In this document: positions 7,852-16,141 of the stretch, piece by piece
Layout: every line of letters starts with the position of its first letter
How positions within the stretch are numbered: position 1 is the first letter of the stretch
Source: Dietzia timorensis
GTDB lineage: Bacteria; Actinomycetota; Actinomycetes; Mycobacteriales; Mycobacteriaceae
Assembly (NCBI RefSeq): GCF_001659785.1
Contig: NZ_CP015961.1
Location: 434,001-498,000, forward strand
DNA: 64,000 nucleotides
Direction: 5' to 3'
Program-made: the position numbers and the translations under genes
The notes under the pieces: model-generated
Told to the model about the DNA's origin: nothing
Databases searched by the model: none
What the model saw: the letters and a program-made list of their open reading frames with translations, nothing else

Positions 7852-7998
7852 CCTCCCACCACGTATATCAACCACGAAACCCCCAACGATGATGTCGGTA
7901 GGGGTTTCGTGTTTCTCCCCTACAGCCCTGTGATGTGTCGGGACATCGTTCACCAGATGTCCCGGCACATTTGTCATTTCGAGACAGCCTGGCAGGAA

Positions 7999-8034
7999 TT
8001 GAACAAAAGGTAAGCCTTGGCTAATCTTGCAATG
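7999..8034 (+). promoter_or_regulatory. Promoter with iron-box-like operator, probably leaderless
   Basis: TTGAAC (7999-8004) and TAATCT (8022-8027) are 17 bases apart, which puts the transcript start almost on the GTG at 8034, so the message is probably leaderless. AGGTAAGCCTTGGCTAAT (8008-8025) overlaps both elements and resembles a DtxR/IdeR iron box with a few extra central bases. Iron repression is an inference. Confidence 0.5.
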
Positions 8035-9077
8035 TGTTTACTTCGACAAGGCGGCTCTTCGGTGCCGTGGCGGCGGCGCTTCTTCTACCAGTCACTCCTG
8101 CTCTGATAGGAACTGCCGCAGCCGCGCCGGTCATCCCGGACAACTTGCCCTTCTTCCCGGAGGTCCACGAGAATCCTCAGGTCTCCGTCACGACCGAGGA
8201 TGGTCGCCCGGTCGACGGGCTCACCGTGCACCGCGGGGACGTGCTGCTCGTGCACGGCACCGGGTTTTCCCCGGAGGCGAACCGCGGCGGCTTCCCGCTT
8301 CCCGTTCCGCCCGGAACTCCCAATGGCGTGTACGTGCTCTACAGCGGATTCGGCGACGAGTGGAAGCCGAGTGGAGGTTCGCCCGGCGAGGCGCGCACGC
8401 ACCCGCACGACCGCATGGCGTGGGTGACGCCCCCGGGGACGCTGCAGGCGATCCCGAAGGCCCCAATCGACATGCACCGTTCGATCGCACGCGTGGCCCA
8501 ACCAATGAACGCCGACGGCGAGTTCACCGCGCGCGTGGTCGTCGATCCGCCGGAGGAGACTCCGGGCGAGAACTGGGGCGTCTACGTCTATCCCGGCGCC
8601 GGGTCGGAGAACCCGTCCGAGGAGTTCTTCATCCCGATCGACTTCTCTCCCGAACCGGGCCCGAATACACCGCCACCGGCGCAGCCCGATCTCGTCCTCG
8701 AAGCCGGGCTCGTCTACCGGGCGACGGAGGCCGCGCAAGGCGGCATCAACCCCCGTTTCGGCGCCGCAAAGCAGCCTGGTGAACGGGTGAGTTTCACCAG
8801 GTCCGCCGCCGAAGCTACCGATGGGATTACTCGGTACGAGGGCACGGTGACCGCGACCGCGCGATTCTCCATGGTCGAGGTGTCGATGAAGGACCCGTGG
8901 ATCGAGCGCCGCGGCGACCGCTCGGTGCTCACCGCGCTCGTGTCGAACGCCTACAACGTCGGCGCCGACGAGATGCACCGCGTCGAGCTGGGCACCCTCG
9001 GCGAGGAGAACGCCGACGGCGTCTCGCCACTCGTCCTCGGCCCGGCGACCCTTGGGAACGTGCAGGTCGCCCGCTAG
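8034..9077 (+). CDS. Secreted HtaA-like haem-associated protein
   Basis: 347 residues with a Sec signal peptide (LFGAVAAALLLPVTPALIGT, cut near TAAAA). The first mature domain (VSVTTEDGRPVDGLTVHRGD, GVYVLYSGF) resembles the Ig-like module seen in secreted corynebacterial haem proteins. The second, from about residue 225, shows the second half of an HtaA-type domain: YEGTVTATARFSMVEVSMKD followed by SVLTALVSN. No C-terminal anchor is visible, so it is probably secreted rather than cell-bound. The promoter carries an iron-box-like site. A role in haem capture is inferred from the domain and from the hmu-htaA genes 7 kb downstream. The match is weaker than for the HtaA at 19175. Confidence 0.6.
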   Translation: MFTSTRRLFGAVAAALLLPVTPALIGTAAAAPVIPDNLPFFPEVHENPQVSVTTEDGRPVDGLTVHRGDVLLVHGTGFSPEANRGGFPLPVPPGTPNGVYVLYSGFGDEWKPSGGSPGEARTHPHDRMAWVTPPGTLQAIPKAPIDMHRSIARVAQPMNADGEFTARVVVDPPEETPGENWGVYVYPGAGSENPSEEFFIPIDFSPEPGPNTPPPAQPDLVLEAGLVYRATEAAQGGINPRFGAAKQPGERVSFTRSAAEATDGITRYEGTVTATARFSMVEVSMKDPWIERRGDRSVLTALVSNAYNVGADEMHRVELGTLGEENADGVSPLVLGPATLGNVQVAR

Positions 9078-10909
9078 CGCACGCGGACCGGCGAGCCGGT
9101 TGCCTCGTCGAGCGCGGCTTTCGCGGCCTCCCTCGCCGCGTCGTCCGCGGTCTCCGGAAGTGTGACGGCGATGCGCCGCGAAGTAGGGGCGAACGTGACG
9201 TCGCTCGAGTCGAATCCGACGCGGTCGGCGAGCGGGCTCAGTGCGCGACGCAGCTCGCCCAGCTCGACCCAATTGCCGGCCACAACCGAACGCTCGTCCT
9301 CGCGGCCTCGAGTGCGCAGGCCGGTGGCGGTCACCTCGGCGCGGAAACCGGTGGCGACCTCCCCCGCGGACGTGAGGACGATGACCTGACCGGAGCGTCC
9401 GAATGTGGCGGGACGGCCCAGTCGTGTGCGAACGGCGAGGCCGCGGACCTCGGCCGCGTCGATACCGGCGGCGGCCGCGTAGTCTCCGGGGCTGACGAGC
9501 TCGCCCCACGTGTCTGCGAGCTCGGCGCGGCCGCCCTCGTCCGCGGTGGCGTGGGCCAGTTCGTCGTGCCGGCGCCGTTCCTCCGACGTCAGACATTCCA
9601 GTTCGCGCAGAGCCGTGGTGGGTGCGGCCTGGATCTGCCGGACCCAGCCGTCGAAGCGCTCGGCGTGCAGCGCACGGGTGGCGGCGTCGTAGAGGGCCGG
9701 GTTGAACAAGAGCTTGATCCGGATTCCGGCGCTCTCCCAGGGCTCGACGACGAACATCATGTCGTCGACCGGGCCCTGGCCGATGACCTCGGCCTCGGTG
9801 CGCAGGGTTCCCGCGTCGCCGGGCGCGAAGAACGGGATGATGTTGACCGTCGGACCATAGAGGCGGCCGGTACGGAATGCCTGGGGCACGGCGGCGCGGA
9901 TCTTCTCGGCCGGTTGGCGCTGGTATGGGCGCGTCGCCGAGATCGCCGCACGGACCGTCGCCGCGCACTCGGTGAACGCGGCATCCGGGTCCGCCTCCAC
10001 GCGCAACGGGAGCGAGGCCATCGCCTGGGCGGGAGTGATCTTCTCCTGCATCGAGGTGCGGTTGGCGACGGGGAACCCGGTGACGACATCGGTGTCGTCG
10101 ACGATCGCCGAGGTGTAGGCAATGCAGGCGGCCGCGGCGAAGTGCGGCCATTTGATGTTCTCGTCGAAGGCCCGCAAATCGCCGAGGAACGTCTCGTTGT
10201 AGAGGTCGAGTTCCTCGTATAGCGGCGCCGGCTGTGCGGTGCGCGAGGCCATCGACACGGCGGTCGGCGCGCCGTCGAGCATCTGCGTCCAGAACTCGAT
10301 GCCGGCGGGATCGGGCTCTTCGGATTCGGCGACGAGGTCGGCGAAACGGCCGAACGTCCGTGGCGGACTCGGTTCGCCCTTCTGCCATGCGGCGAGGAGC
10401 TCGCCGACGCGCGTGCGGGCGAGGAGCCCGCCGTAGCCGTCGACGAACACGTGGTGGCAGATCGACAACAGTGCCGCTCGGTCTTCGCCGAGGCGGAAAC
10501 AGTAGTTGGACACCTGGGGTGCGGGATCGGTGATGGTGCGGCCCGCGCGGAGGGCGGCCCGCGAGAACTCGCGGACCGCCTCGTCGGGATCGGGTTCGCT
10601 GCTGAAGTCGTACTGCGCCGTATTGACCTGCGGATCCGGCGGGCATTCGATGACCGACCACTCGCCGTCCTCGCCGCGCTCGGCGTACATTCGGAGCGCC
10701 TCGGCCTCCTCGGTCATCAGCTGTGCAGCGGCGAGGAGGTGGTCGAAGCGAAGATCGGCGCCCTGGTAAAAGACGAGCTGTCCCTGCAGGTAGGCGCCGG
10801 AATTCGAGGCGTTGAGGTAGCCGTCGAGCATGACACGTGCCGGTGGGAGGAGGGGATAGCGGGCGGCGTTAGCGGCGTGATCGACAGGGGTGGTGGTGTC
10901 CTCGGACAT
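9074..10909 (-). CDS. Stand-alone NRPS condensation-domain protein
   Basis: 611 residues. The N-terminal about 450 residues form a condensation (C) domain with the catalytic HHxxxDG motif intact as HHVFVDG (residues 152-158) and a later structural segment (YGPTVNIIPFF). No adenylation or carrier domain is attached. The C-terminal about 150 residues look like the non-catalytic tail of an adenylating-enzyme fold but lack its motifs. C domains join an acyl or aminoacyl group carried on a pantetheine arm to an acceptor amine or alcohol. It is the last gene of a leftward set with the amino acid:carrier protein ligase (14481-15482), so the aminoacyl-ACP is its likely substrate. It overlaps the convergent HtaA-like gene by four bases. 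Confidence 0.8.
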   Translation of the reverse strand: MSEDTTTPVDHAANAARYPLLPPARVMLDGYLNASNSGAYLQGQLVFYQGADLRFDHLLAAAQLMTEEAEALRMYAERGEDGEWSVIECPPDPQVNTAQYDFSSEPDPDEAVREFSRAALRAGRTITDPAPQVSNYCFRLGEDRAALLSICHHVFVDGYGGLLARTRVGELLAAWQKGEPSPPRTFGRFADLVAESEEPDPAGIEFWTQMLDGAPTAVSMASRTAQPAPLYEELDLYNETFLGDLRAFDENIKWPHFAAAACIAYTSAIVDDTDVVTGFPVANRTSMQEKITPAQAMASLPLRVEADPDAAFTECAATVRAAISATRPYQRQPAEKIRAAVPQAFRTGRLYGPTVNIIPFFAPGDAGTLRTEAEVIGQGPVDDMMFVVEPWESAGIRIKLLFNPALYDAATRALHAERFDGWVRQIQAAPTTALRELECLTSEERRRHDELAHATADEGGRAELADTWGELVSPGDYAAAAGIDAAEVRGLAVRTRLGRPATFGRSGQVIVLTSAGEVATGFRAEVTATGLRTRGREDERSVVAGNWVELGELRRALSPLADRVGFDSSDVTFAPTSRRIAVTLPETADDAAREAAKAALDEATGSPVRVR

Positions 10910-10918
10910 CGTTATTCC

Positions 10919-12055
10919 TCAACTCGGAGTGGGGTGGGAGGCGGACGTCGACGGGGAAGCGCGCGGGTGGCGGGTGCCGGAGAACCTGGCGCGCAACACA
11001 CGCAACGCCGAGAACACCGCGTCGGCGCCGCGGAGCCAGTACAGCGCTACCCCGATGGTGCGGGGCGCGGCGACGACCGTGACGACGCTGTACTCCCTGG
11101 TCTGCCAGTCGGTCTTGTACGGGTTGCGGCCGATGAGGAAATCGAATTCGGTGATGCCGACTTCGTCGTGGGTGTCGCAGATGGATTCGATGAGCTGATG
11201 GCCCGGGCGCGAGGATGCGGCAAGGGGGCTGTAGCGGGTCAGCCACAGCTCGGCGCGGGAACCGCTGCGAAGGGTGACCATGTGGGCGCCCCACACCCCG
11301 CCGAAAAGCGCGCCCCACACCAGGAGCCGCCCGCGCGTCGCCTCTTGGTGGAGGAAGGCGTAAGTGAATTCGCCCCACGGCGTCGCGCACAGGTCCTGGC
11401 GAGGCTCGGTACCGGAGGCCCGCTCTGCATCGGCCGATGCGGCGGCGGTGCGCACGATGTCGGGCCAGAAGTATTCGAGCTGCTGCGCGGTGGTGACCTT
11501 CTCGATGGTCATCGGCGTGCCCGCACGCTCGAGCTTGCGGCGGGTGCTCGCCGACCGGCGAAGTGTCGACCCGCTGCGCAGCGAGCGCGACGTCACGCCC
11601 TCGGGCAGATCCACCACGGGGCAGTGGTCGTCCAGGGCGACCTCGACCTTCCAGCGCCCGCTCCGTCGCAACGCGGCGACGAGCGGAGAGTCGGTCTCTA
11701 GGTGGGTGAGCTGCAATATCGCCCCGCGACGGCGAAGTCCGTCGACGAGCGCGTCGAGCGCGGCATCGTCGACGGCGAGCGCCTCTCCCACCGTGCCCAG
11801 CCCGTGCCCGAGCAGCCTCTTCACCGGCAGCCCGCCCCGGATTCGCGTGTGCATGCCCAGCAACGCGACGAGTAGCTTTCGGCCCCCGACTTTCCGGTGC
11901 ACCGTGGCCACCGCGAGGCGCCCTTTGCCGGTGCAGCGGTGCCATGACAACGCGTACGTCGGTCGCGCGCCGAAGTGGGTGCCGACCTGCTCTGCCAGCG
12001 CGTCCCATTCGGCTTCGAGCTCGGCACTCACGCGCGTGTGGATGGTGAATATCAT
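10919..12055 (-). CDS. GNAT/FemAB-like acyl or aminoacyl transferase
   Basis: 378 residues. The fold is that of the CelD/BcsL-like GNAT group (two GNAT halves, related to FemAB): the N-terminal half includes PTYALSWHRCTG, the C-terminal half GEFTYAFLHQEATRGRLLVW, WLTRYSPLAASSRPGHQLIE and EFDFLIGRNPYKTDW. FemAB-type enzymes transfer amino acids from an activated carrier to an amine; here the carrier would be the dedicated ACP rather than tRNA, which is an inference. It overlaps the upstream hydrolase gene by four bases and ends ten bases before the condensation gene, so the three are one transcription unit. The C-terminal 20 residues are low complexity. Confidence 0.75.
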   Translation of the reverse strand: MIFTIHTRVSAELEAEWDALAEQVGTHFGARPTYALSWHRCTGKGRLAVATVHRKVGGRKLLVALLGMHTRIRGGLPVKRLLGHGLGTVGEALAVDDAALDALVDGLRRRGAILQLTHLETDSPLVAALRRSGRWKVEVALDDHCPVVDLPEGVTSRSLRSGSTLRRSASTRRKLERAGTPMTIEKVTTAQQLEYFWPDIVRTAAASADAERASGTEPRQDLCATPWGEFTYAFLHQEATRGRLLVWGALFGGVWGAHMVTLRSGSRAELWLTRYSPLAASSRPGHQLIESICDTHDEVGITEFDFLIGRNPYKTDWQTREYSVVTVVAAPRTIGVALYWLRGADAVFSALRVLRARFSGTRHPRASPSTSASHPTPS

Positions 12056-14481
12056 GCCGGCTGCTCAGCGCGCCTTTCTGTTGCGGATCCCAAGATTCCG
12101 GCGCTGCCGACGGTGCGCGAAGCAGCATCGGCCAGCGTGGTGGCGAGACGCTCGGTGTGTTCGGACCTTTCCGCGGGGGGACGCTCGGCCGCGCGCGATA
12201 CCTCGGGGACGACGCTCACCGCATGCGCCGGCAGCGACACAGCCGGACCGCGCAGGACGTCCGCCACCTCGGCGCTCGTGGCGATCACGTGCTTCGCCGA
12301 GCCCGCGAGCGAGCGTAGCCCGCGCGGAACCTCGCGCCGGGAGCGGCGCCACCAGGTTCGCTTACCCGAAGGGGAGCCTTCGATCGACACCGGAATGTCG
12401 GCACGGTCGATGGTGAGGACGAGCGGGATCCGCCCCACGAGGCGAGAAACCGACCCGACGAAGGTCGGCCGGAACAGGTGCAGCACGTCGATGTCCCCGC
12501 GGGAGAGGCGTTCGGCGAGCCGCCGGCGTGCCACGATGCGCCCGACAACGCGGCGCCTCAGCGAAAGCGCGTCCGCGCCCAGCATCGTGAGGACGGGAAT
12601 CGGCATGACGGCGAGCGTGCCGAGCGCCCCGAGACGTCCCGTGTCGAGGAACTCGGCCCGAATGTCGCCGCAGTGTGCGATCGCTTCGCGCCACCGCGCT
12701 CCGTCGGCGGTGGCGGAGACGTCCGGCGGCGAGACGAACAGCGCGCGCGGGGCGGGCGGGAATGCCGGCACCGCGGGCGTGCGGCGGCCGGCCGGCACCT
12801 CGAGTCTCCGGCGCAGCGCCGCGACCTCGGACGCGAGCGCACGTCGGGCCTGCTCGCGCGAATCATGGCGGTAGAGATTGTGGTCGCCTCTGGGCACGTC
12901 GATCGAGCGCACCGTTCCCGTCCAGCCGCGCCGGCGCAGGCGCCGCAGCGATTCGTCGCCGCGGTGGACGCAATAGTGCTCGAGGTCATCCGGGGTCATC
13001 ACCACCGTCGTGCGCACCGCTGCCTCGTCGAGCTCGTGCAGGAGCGGGCCGGGTACCTGCGTGATGCCCCGGCGGCCGAGCTCCTCCCACATGCGGATGG
13101 GGAAGAAATCGCGCAGCAGCGACTTGACCATTGAGCGGAAATCCTCGCGCTGATGCTCGGAGGTGACCTCCGGAATCGTCATCGTGTTGAGGTCGTAACC
13201 GTGGGCCGCGAGAAACGCCTTGTCCACCGGCTCGCGCACACGCGCCCACTGCAGCATCCCGAACAACAGCACCGCCCCGGCGCGCGTCCGCAGCGCGGTC
13301 TCGGCCGCCATCCAGGCGCCCGAGCACAGCCCAACGAGCAGGTTATCGGCCGGATCGGTGTCGAGGGTACGGGCCACCGCCTCGGCATCATCGCGCGATT
13401 CGTACGAGTACAGCACCGCGATCTCGCCCTCGTGTACCTCGCCCGCGTCGCCGCCGCCGGTCTTGTCGTGCCGCACGCACTGCAGGCCCTCGCCCGCGTG
13501 CTCGCGCGCCGCGCGCACCCACATATCGGTCGGGCCCCACGCCGGTTCGTTCGCCGTCGACTCGAACAGCACCGTCCCCCGCGGGGTCTGCCCCTCGGCG
13601 AAGGTCGTGAAGGTGATGAGTTCGCGGGCGGTGCGCACATCGATGCGCTCGACGATCCGCTCGCCCTGGCGGTTCGCGACCTCCGCCGTCATCCGCAGGT
13701 GGCTCCTGACGTCGGACGCCGCGGCCACCACGCCGGTCCCGGTGGCGGCGGCGTGAGTGATGGCCTCCGCGATACGCCGCATATCGCCGGCAGGTACGTG
13801 GTGGATGAACGCCTCGGGCGCGACGAACAACTCGGCCTCGTCGAGGTCGATGCGGCGCGTGGCGCCGTCGAGCAGCGGGCGCAGCGGGGAGCCGGCGCCA
13901 TCGACGGAGCGCGGGGCGACGAGCCGCGGCACCGTGGGGTTCGGCGACCACTTGTGTGTGCGCAGCTTCTCGGCGGCCTCGTGGGAAATGTGCAGGCCCG
14001 GCGCGGACATGCCCGGGTCGCCCTCGGCCTGGCCGACGCCCATGAGTTGCAGGGACGTGACTTCGCGCATCCAGCGCCGGCCCGACAGCGGCGGATCGAG
14101 GTAGACGACGCGGTCGACGTCCGGGGACGCCGCGTCGAGGATGAGGGTACCGGCGCGCACGCCGACGACCGTGATGTCGGTGACCCCGAGCGAGCGCAGG
14201 TGCGCGACCGCTTCGCCGACGCCCGACACCCAGCCGTCCCAAGCGCGCGGCGACATCGAGGAACCGAGCGAGGAACCGGCACCGGGGTGGTCGTAGCGCA
14301 GGGTCGTGAGGCCGGCGTCCACGAGGAGATCCGACAGGTAGCGCAGGCCGCGGTAGGTCGTCACGGCCTCGAGGCCGAGCGGCGGGACGATGACCACGCC
14401 TGCGGAGGTCACGGCCTGATCCGGGGTTGAGATCAGTCCGAAGAGCGATTCGGTGTGCGGGCCGAACCAGTGCGGATGCAT
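12052..14481 (-). CDS. Double alpha/beta-hydrolase fused to a glycosyltransferase-like domain
   Basis: 809 residues from the ATG at 14481 (MHPHWFGPHTESLFGLISTP), which overlaps the ligase stop codon. The first about 240 residues are an alpha/beta hydrolase (GVVIVPPLGLEAVTTYRGLR, LRYDHPGAGSS) in which the usual GxSxG nucleophile reads VGVRAG, so the serine is missing. The second (about 290-580) is another hydrolase module with GLCSGAW as the nucleophile elbow, Cys replacing the residue before Ser, and a late His in PRGDHNLYRH. The last about 200 residues (DVLHLFRPTFVGSVSRLVGR, IPLVLTIDRADIP) look like the N-terminal half of a GT4-type glycosyltransferase without the sugar-nucleotide-binding half. 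Thioesterase or ester-transfer activity on the carrier is possible. Confidence 0.65.
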   Translation of the reverse strand: MHPHWFGPHTESLFGLISTPDQAVTSAGVVIVPPLGLEAVTTYRGLRYLSDLLVDAGLTTLRYDHPGAGSSLGSSMSPRAWDGWVSGVGEAVAHLRSLGVTDITVVGVRAGTLILDAASPDVDRVVYLDPPLSGRRWMREVTSLQLMGVGQAEGDPGMSAPGLHISHEAAEKLRTHKWSPNPTVPRLVAPRSVDGAGSPLRPLLDGATRRIDLDEAELFVAPEAFIHHVPAGDMRRIAEAITHAAATGTGVVAAASDVRSHLRMTAEVANRQGERIVERIDVRTARELITFTTFAEGQTPRGTVLFESTANEPAWGPTDMWVRAAREHAGEGLQCVRHDKTGGGDAGEVHEGEIAVLYSYESRDDAEAVARTLDTDPADNLLVGLCSGAWMAAETALRTRAGAVLLFGMLQWARVREPVDKAFLAAHGYDLNTMTIPEVTSEHQREDFRSMVKSLLRDFFPIRMWEELGRRGITQVPGPLLHELDEAAVRTTVVMTPDDLEHYCVHRGDESLRRLRRRGWTGTVRSIDVPRGDHNLYRHDSREQARRALASEVAALRRRLEVPAGRRTPAVPAFPPAPRALFVSPPDVSATADGARWREAIAHCGDIRAEFLDTGRLGALGTLAVMPIPVLTMLGADALSLRRRVVGRIVARRRLAERLSRGDIDVLHLFRPTFVGSVSRLVGRIPLVLTIDRADIPVSIEGSPSGKRTWWRRSRREVPRGLRSLAGSAKHVIATSAEVADVLRGPAVSLPAHAVSVVPEVSRAAERPPAERSEHTERLATTLADAASRTVGSAGILGSATERRAEQPA

Positions 14482-15482
14482 CACAGCGCGAGCGCCTCCT
14501 TCACCGCCGAGGGCCAGGCGCCGGAATCCGTGCCGTGGGTAGCGAACAGCGCGAGCGTCGTGCGCTCGAGGCCGAACGCCGTGCACGTGGTGTGTGCGAC
14601 CGAGCCGTCGGCGCACGAGATCGAGAACTTCTGGCCGAAATGATCCTGGGCGTCGTTCGCCGAGGCGATCGCCGTCGCCGGGGCGGCGTCCCCGTAGATC
14701 GGCACGACGAACTCGGTCTTGAGATCGGCGTCGAGCTGCCCATTGGCGAGGAGCTTGCCCGCGCGCCCGAAGAACGGATCGTTCGCTGCGACCCGCTCGA
14801 CGTCGAGGCCGAAAGAGCGAAGTAGCTCGAAGGCGCGATCGAGCCAGGCGGCGCGGTGCGCACGAATCGTCTCCGGATCGCCGATCCGAACGAATTCGCG
14901 CATCCGGAACGAGCGCATGCGCATCGGGTCCGGCGAGGGCTCGTTACGGAAGCAATAGCCGCTGACGTCGGCGGCCGCGCCTTCTTCGGGCAGTCTGCTC
15001 GGCAGCTGCTCGTACACCGGATGGCAGGCGGCCGAGACGAGCATCGTGTCGCCCGGGGCGAGGAAGTGGTCCCACTGCTCGCCTCGGGTGCGAGCCGCCA
15101 TGAGCGCGCGATGCTCTCGGTCGCCACCGGAAAAGGTGCTGATCGCCCCGGTGAGGTCCGGGAAGGACTCGACGTAGTCGGTCTTCTCGTACGTGGCGCG
15201 GGGAAAAATCGGCCCGAAGCGATAGATCGGATAGCCGAGCCCGCCGGGGGTGAGGTCGCTACTGAGCTCGGCGGCGCGGGTGAGCACATCCTCGAGGCGG
15301 ATAAGGATTTTCTCAAATTCCGCGCCCCGGCCGTAGAGGCCGGGGGTGCCCGTGTCGATGAGGAGGCCGGCGGCGAGCAGGGAATCGCGGAACCGCTGCT
15401 GTGGCGATTTTGCGGTGCGGGAACTGCCCGGCTCGTCATCTAGGGCGGCCACGCCGTGGGGGTGTGTCATCGTGCGTACCAT
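14481..15482 (-). CDS. Amino acid:carrier protein ligase (class II aaRS-like)
   Basis: 333 residues. These enzymes are catalytic-core homologues of atypical seryl-tRNA synthetases without the tRNA-binding arm; they adenylate an amino acid (Gly or Ala in studied cases) and load it on the phosphopantetheine of a dedicated carrier protein instead of tRNA. The family signatures are present: LGYPIYRFGPIFPRATYEKT, SFPDLTGAISTFSGGDREH, FRNEPSPDPMRMRSFRMREF (motif 2) and CTAFGLERTTLALFATHG (motif 3). Cys153, Glu181 and Cys300 correspond to the zinc site that holds the amino group. The carrier protein is encoded divergently at 15869. An ATG at 15470 is an alternative start. Confidence 0.88.
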   Translation of the reverse strand: MVRTMTHPHGVAALDDEPGSSRTAKSPQQRFRDSLLAAGLLIDTGTPGLYGRGAEFEKILIRLEDVLTRAAELSSDLTPGGLGYPIYRFGPIFPRATYEKTDYVESFPDLTGAISTFSGGDREHRALMAARTRGEQWDHFLAPGDTMLVSAACHPVYEQLPSRLPEEGAAADVSGYCFRNEPSPDPMRMRSFRMREFVRIGDPETIRAHRAAWLDRAFELLRSFGLDVERVAANDPFFGRAGKLLANGQLDADLKTEFVVPIYGDAAPATAIASANDAQDHFGQKFSISCADGSVAHTTCTAFGLERTTLALFATHGTDSGAWPSAVKEALAL

Positions 15483-15868
15483 CGCTTAGGTTTGTCGAGC
15501 GCAATGCGCTCACTTTCTCCACTTGGCGGGGGTCTCGAAACCATCGATCACGGGGTAGTTAACGACGGTAAGGAGGCCATTTCTTAACCTCAATCTTCGG
15601 CAATGCTCATAATGTTACAGTCTGTTCTGGTGCGCGAGTGCCCTCAAGATTGGCGTCATCGCGGGGCAAAGGTATGGCATCCCCACGAGCGGAGATGCGG
15701 CGAGTTGGTGGAAGCGAAGTGCGACTACATACTTGAGGTATGTCGTAGCAGATTTCTTGCGCCGCCGGGAAGATAGGGAAAGGGGCTTCGGCCCCGGGTC
15801 CCTATTCGGGTGGTCGTGAATTAAGATTTGGGCGTCGAAGTGAGAACCCGTGAAAGGGCCGAATAGTC
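15483..15868. promoter_or_regulatory. Divergent control region of the ligase and carrier-protein genes
   Basis: No gene is visible in these 386 bases. GAGCGCAATGCGCTC (15497-15511) is a perfect 7-base dyad 15 bases before the ligase start and a good operator candidate. GCGACTACATAC (15721-15732) and GTATGTCGTAGC (15738-15749) form an inverted repeat with two mismatches. A GGGGC-TTCG-GCCCC hairpin lies at about 15781-15795 without a T-run. AAAGGG precedes the GTG of the carrier gene. Confidence 0.5.
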
Positions 15869-16132
15869 GTGAATACAGGTAGTGAACCCTCGGTGGCTGC
15901 GATCCGTGAGGTCCTCGACGAGGCCACGACGGGCGCTATCGATGCGCAGGAGATCGCCACGGACGCCGACTTGTACGCGGCCGGGCTCACGTCCCATCAG
16001 GCGGTTCAGGTGATGCTCGGTCTGGAGGATCACTTCGACATCGAGCTGCCCGACGAGCTCATGGTCGGCGCCACGTTTGCGAGCATCGACTCGATCCGGG
16101 CGGCAGTAGCCTCGGTCGTCGACGGCCGATAG
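15869..16132 (+). CDS. Dedicated acyl/aminoacyl carrier protein
   Basis: 87 residues, GTG start. A typical four-helix carrier fold with the phosphopantetheine attachment in DLYAAGLTSHQAVQVMLGLE (Ser42) and the acidic recognition helix LEDHFDIELPDELM. The segment AGLTSxxxVxVMLxLE is characteristic of carriers that work with amino acid:carrier protein ligases rather than with fatty-acid synthase. It is divergent from the ligase gene with a shared control region. It needs a host phosphopantetheinyl transferase, which is not in the window. It ends ten bases from the convergent hmuV stop. Confidence 0.85.
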   Translation: MNTGSEPSVAAIREVLDEATTGAIDAQEIATDADLYAAGLTSHQAVQVMLGLEDHFDIELPDELMVGATFASIDSIRAAVASVVDGR

Positions 16133-16141
16133 CCGGCCCGC

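Noticed and set aside
8085-10661. Long open frame of 858 codons on the minus strand
   Set aside because: It is Arg/Pro-rich nonsense antisense and out of frame to two well-supported genes, an effect of high GC.
15781-15795. GGGGC-TTCG-GCCCC hairpin as a terminator
   Set aside because: It is stable but has no T-run and lies upstream of the carrier gene with no transcript known to end there.
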